64,000 nt of DNA, taken from positions 29,698,001 to 29,762,000 of the forward strand of contig CM114274.1 of NCBI GenBank assembly GCA_050084515.1. Direction: 5' to 3'. The notes below the pieces were generated by a model. That model saw only the letters and a program-made list of their open reading frames with translations, did no database searches and was not told the DNA's origin. This stretch comes from Blasia pusilla. Its lineage: Eukaryota > Marchantiophyta > Marchantiopsida > Blasiales. This document shows, in pieces, positions 62,701 to 64,000 of the stretch (the stretch's first letter is position 1; the number at the start of each line of letters is the position of its first letter). A program made the translations under genes and the position numbers.

Positions 62701-63295
62701 TATTTCCAAAATTTAAATTTTAGAATCAAGAAATATCCATCCATCAACACATCAGTAATTGAATCCATTTTTTTATTTCATACAAGATGGTTTAAAAAAA
62801 AATCCAATGATCAACTTTTGTCACCATTAGACTTTATATCATAGAATAAACTATTGTATTGGATTATATGAATGATTTAATCATTATCATATATTATCTA
62901 ATATTTTAAAATAACTTATTGATTATTCTACATATGCAATTCTATCTCCTTAAAGACTTAAAATTAAAAGAATATGAATAAAGGAAAAAATTTTAAAACA
63001 ATGTTAATATGACTCACATTTTCATGCCATCTTAACAAACCATGTCAATTATGCAAATTCTGTGGAAGATATGACTTGGCTTCTGTGTCGCTATGAGTAA
63101 CTAATCATTTCTAGTCATTCATGGTGATATATGACTCATAAAACCAAGGATTTCTAGTGAGTTTGAAGAGGTATTTGTAGATGGTCAAGATAGATCTTGA
63201 CGATCTAAAAATACCTTCAGTTCATATCACATGAAAAACATCATGATCTCTCCTCATTTCCAAAGACAAACCTCAATCAAAATATATGATATATC
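62701..63295. other. No gene recognised; very AT-rich
   Basis: Nothing supportable. Confidence 0.4.
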
Positions 63296-63620
63296 ATGTG
63301 TATAAACATCACTACACAACATACATTATTATTATTAACTACAAGCATATAAACATAAGATATGATACTCACTCATGGCATCTAAACACGGAAGTGATCA
63401 TGTACCAAAATATCTCCAATCTCTCACATAATTTCCATCTTTCTCTCATATCAAACCAAACTCGCTTTCCTAATGATAAGCTTGGACTACTCACAAGGTA
63501 AGGAGGATTGTGGCTCCGCCGCCTGATGCCAAGAGGTTCAACAAAGAGAGAATAAGCTCCAAAGCTCCCTCTCCAAAGCTCTCTCCTCGCTAAACGCGCG
63601 TTCACAAGTTATCTTCTTCG
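63296..63620 (-). repeat. LTR-like repeat, copy B
   Basis: Partner of 59434-59760. Shared phrases include cactacacaacatacat, accaaaatatctccaat, ctctcatatcaaaccaaac, agcttggactactcacaag and agaggttcaacaaagagag. It continues toward the right edge. Confidence 0.45.
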
Positions 63621-64000
63621 CTCTTGACCTACTAAAGGGATGTCAAGGGCCAATTTAATCTAATTATCAGATTGCAAGTTGGAAAGTCAACTGTGTTCCT
63701 ATGAGGAACTCACTTGAAATAATAAGTTTCTCAATATAATTCCAAATTAACCAAAATAAAAAGAAAACCTACTCTCTCAAGTTATTCCACGCCTCAACAA
63801 GGCATCCTCGATCGCTTGAGGTTTTCCTCCAATATCTTGGGAAGCGCTTTGAGGATACTTGTCGATCCATCCTAAAGACGTTATAAAACGCTCCCTAGCT
63901 AACTCTTTCTAGTATTTCAAAGAGTCCTCACATATCTTGGTGCAATCTTACCTAAAATACTTGAATGTAGTTGGTTGGACCTTAGTATTATCTAGAGAAA

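Overview
The window looks like nuclear DNA of a land plant. It is dominated by plant-type transposons (Helitron, Ty1/Copia, Ty3/Gypsy, hAT, CACTA), with two islands of higher-GC single-copy DNA (about 4.7-9.7 kb and 50.5-56.6 kb). Those islands carry plant-only families: a lipid-transfer protein and a self-incompatibility S-protein homologue. I cannot name the species. The composition would fit a bryophyte such as a liverwort, but this is a weak guess. No bacterial operons, rRNA, tRNA or CRISPR were seen.

Layout. 0-2.6 kb: the zinc-finger and REP part of a broken Helitron on the minus strand, running off the left edge. 3.2-4.2 kb: palindromes and two minisatellites. 4.7-9.3 kb: genic island with two unrecognised reading frames, a G-box/telo-box promoter-like segment, a perfect hairpin and a lipid-transfer-protein gene (minus). 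12.1-17.1 kb: a nearly complete Ty1/Copia element with two LTRs, AAGAT target duplication, PBS and PPT, but inactivated coding. 17.7-29.6 kb: degraded material: a second Helitron scrap, a kinase-like pseudogene, a solo Copia LTR, a hAT (DUF659) transposase pseudogene and a CACTA transposase scrap. 29.85-40.15 kb: a second Copia copy whose 5' LTR is split by a 9.36-kb Ty3/Gypsy element. 43.3-49.4 kb: two more, degraded copies of that Gypsy family. 50.5-56.6 kb: second genic island with a 133-nt foldback and the S-protein homologue. 57-64 kb: an SDR pseudogene, tandem duplications and LTR-like repeats in AT-rich DNA.

The main result is the Gypsy element at 30,055-39,417 (minus strand). Its order is LTR, gag with two zinc knuckles, aspartic protease, a C5-cytosine DNA methyltransferase, reverse transcriptase, RNase H, integrase, PHD finger, LTR. 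The methyltransferase shows motifs I, II, IV (Pro-Cys), VI (ENV), VIII and X in the canonical, non-permuted order, so it resembles DNMT3 more than plant DRM. A chromatin-reading domain and a DNA-methylating domain thus sit in the same retrotransposon. DNMT capture by retrotransposons has been reported in dinoflagellates and charophyte algae; this copy appears to be in a land plant. The copy itself is dead (frameshifts and stops). A relative at 45.5-49.4 kb has lost everything between methyltransferase motif I and the sequence after the PHD finger.

The elements give a relative history: Copia copy 2 inserted first, and the methyltransferase Gypsy then jumped into its 5' LTR, leaving a GCAT duplication.
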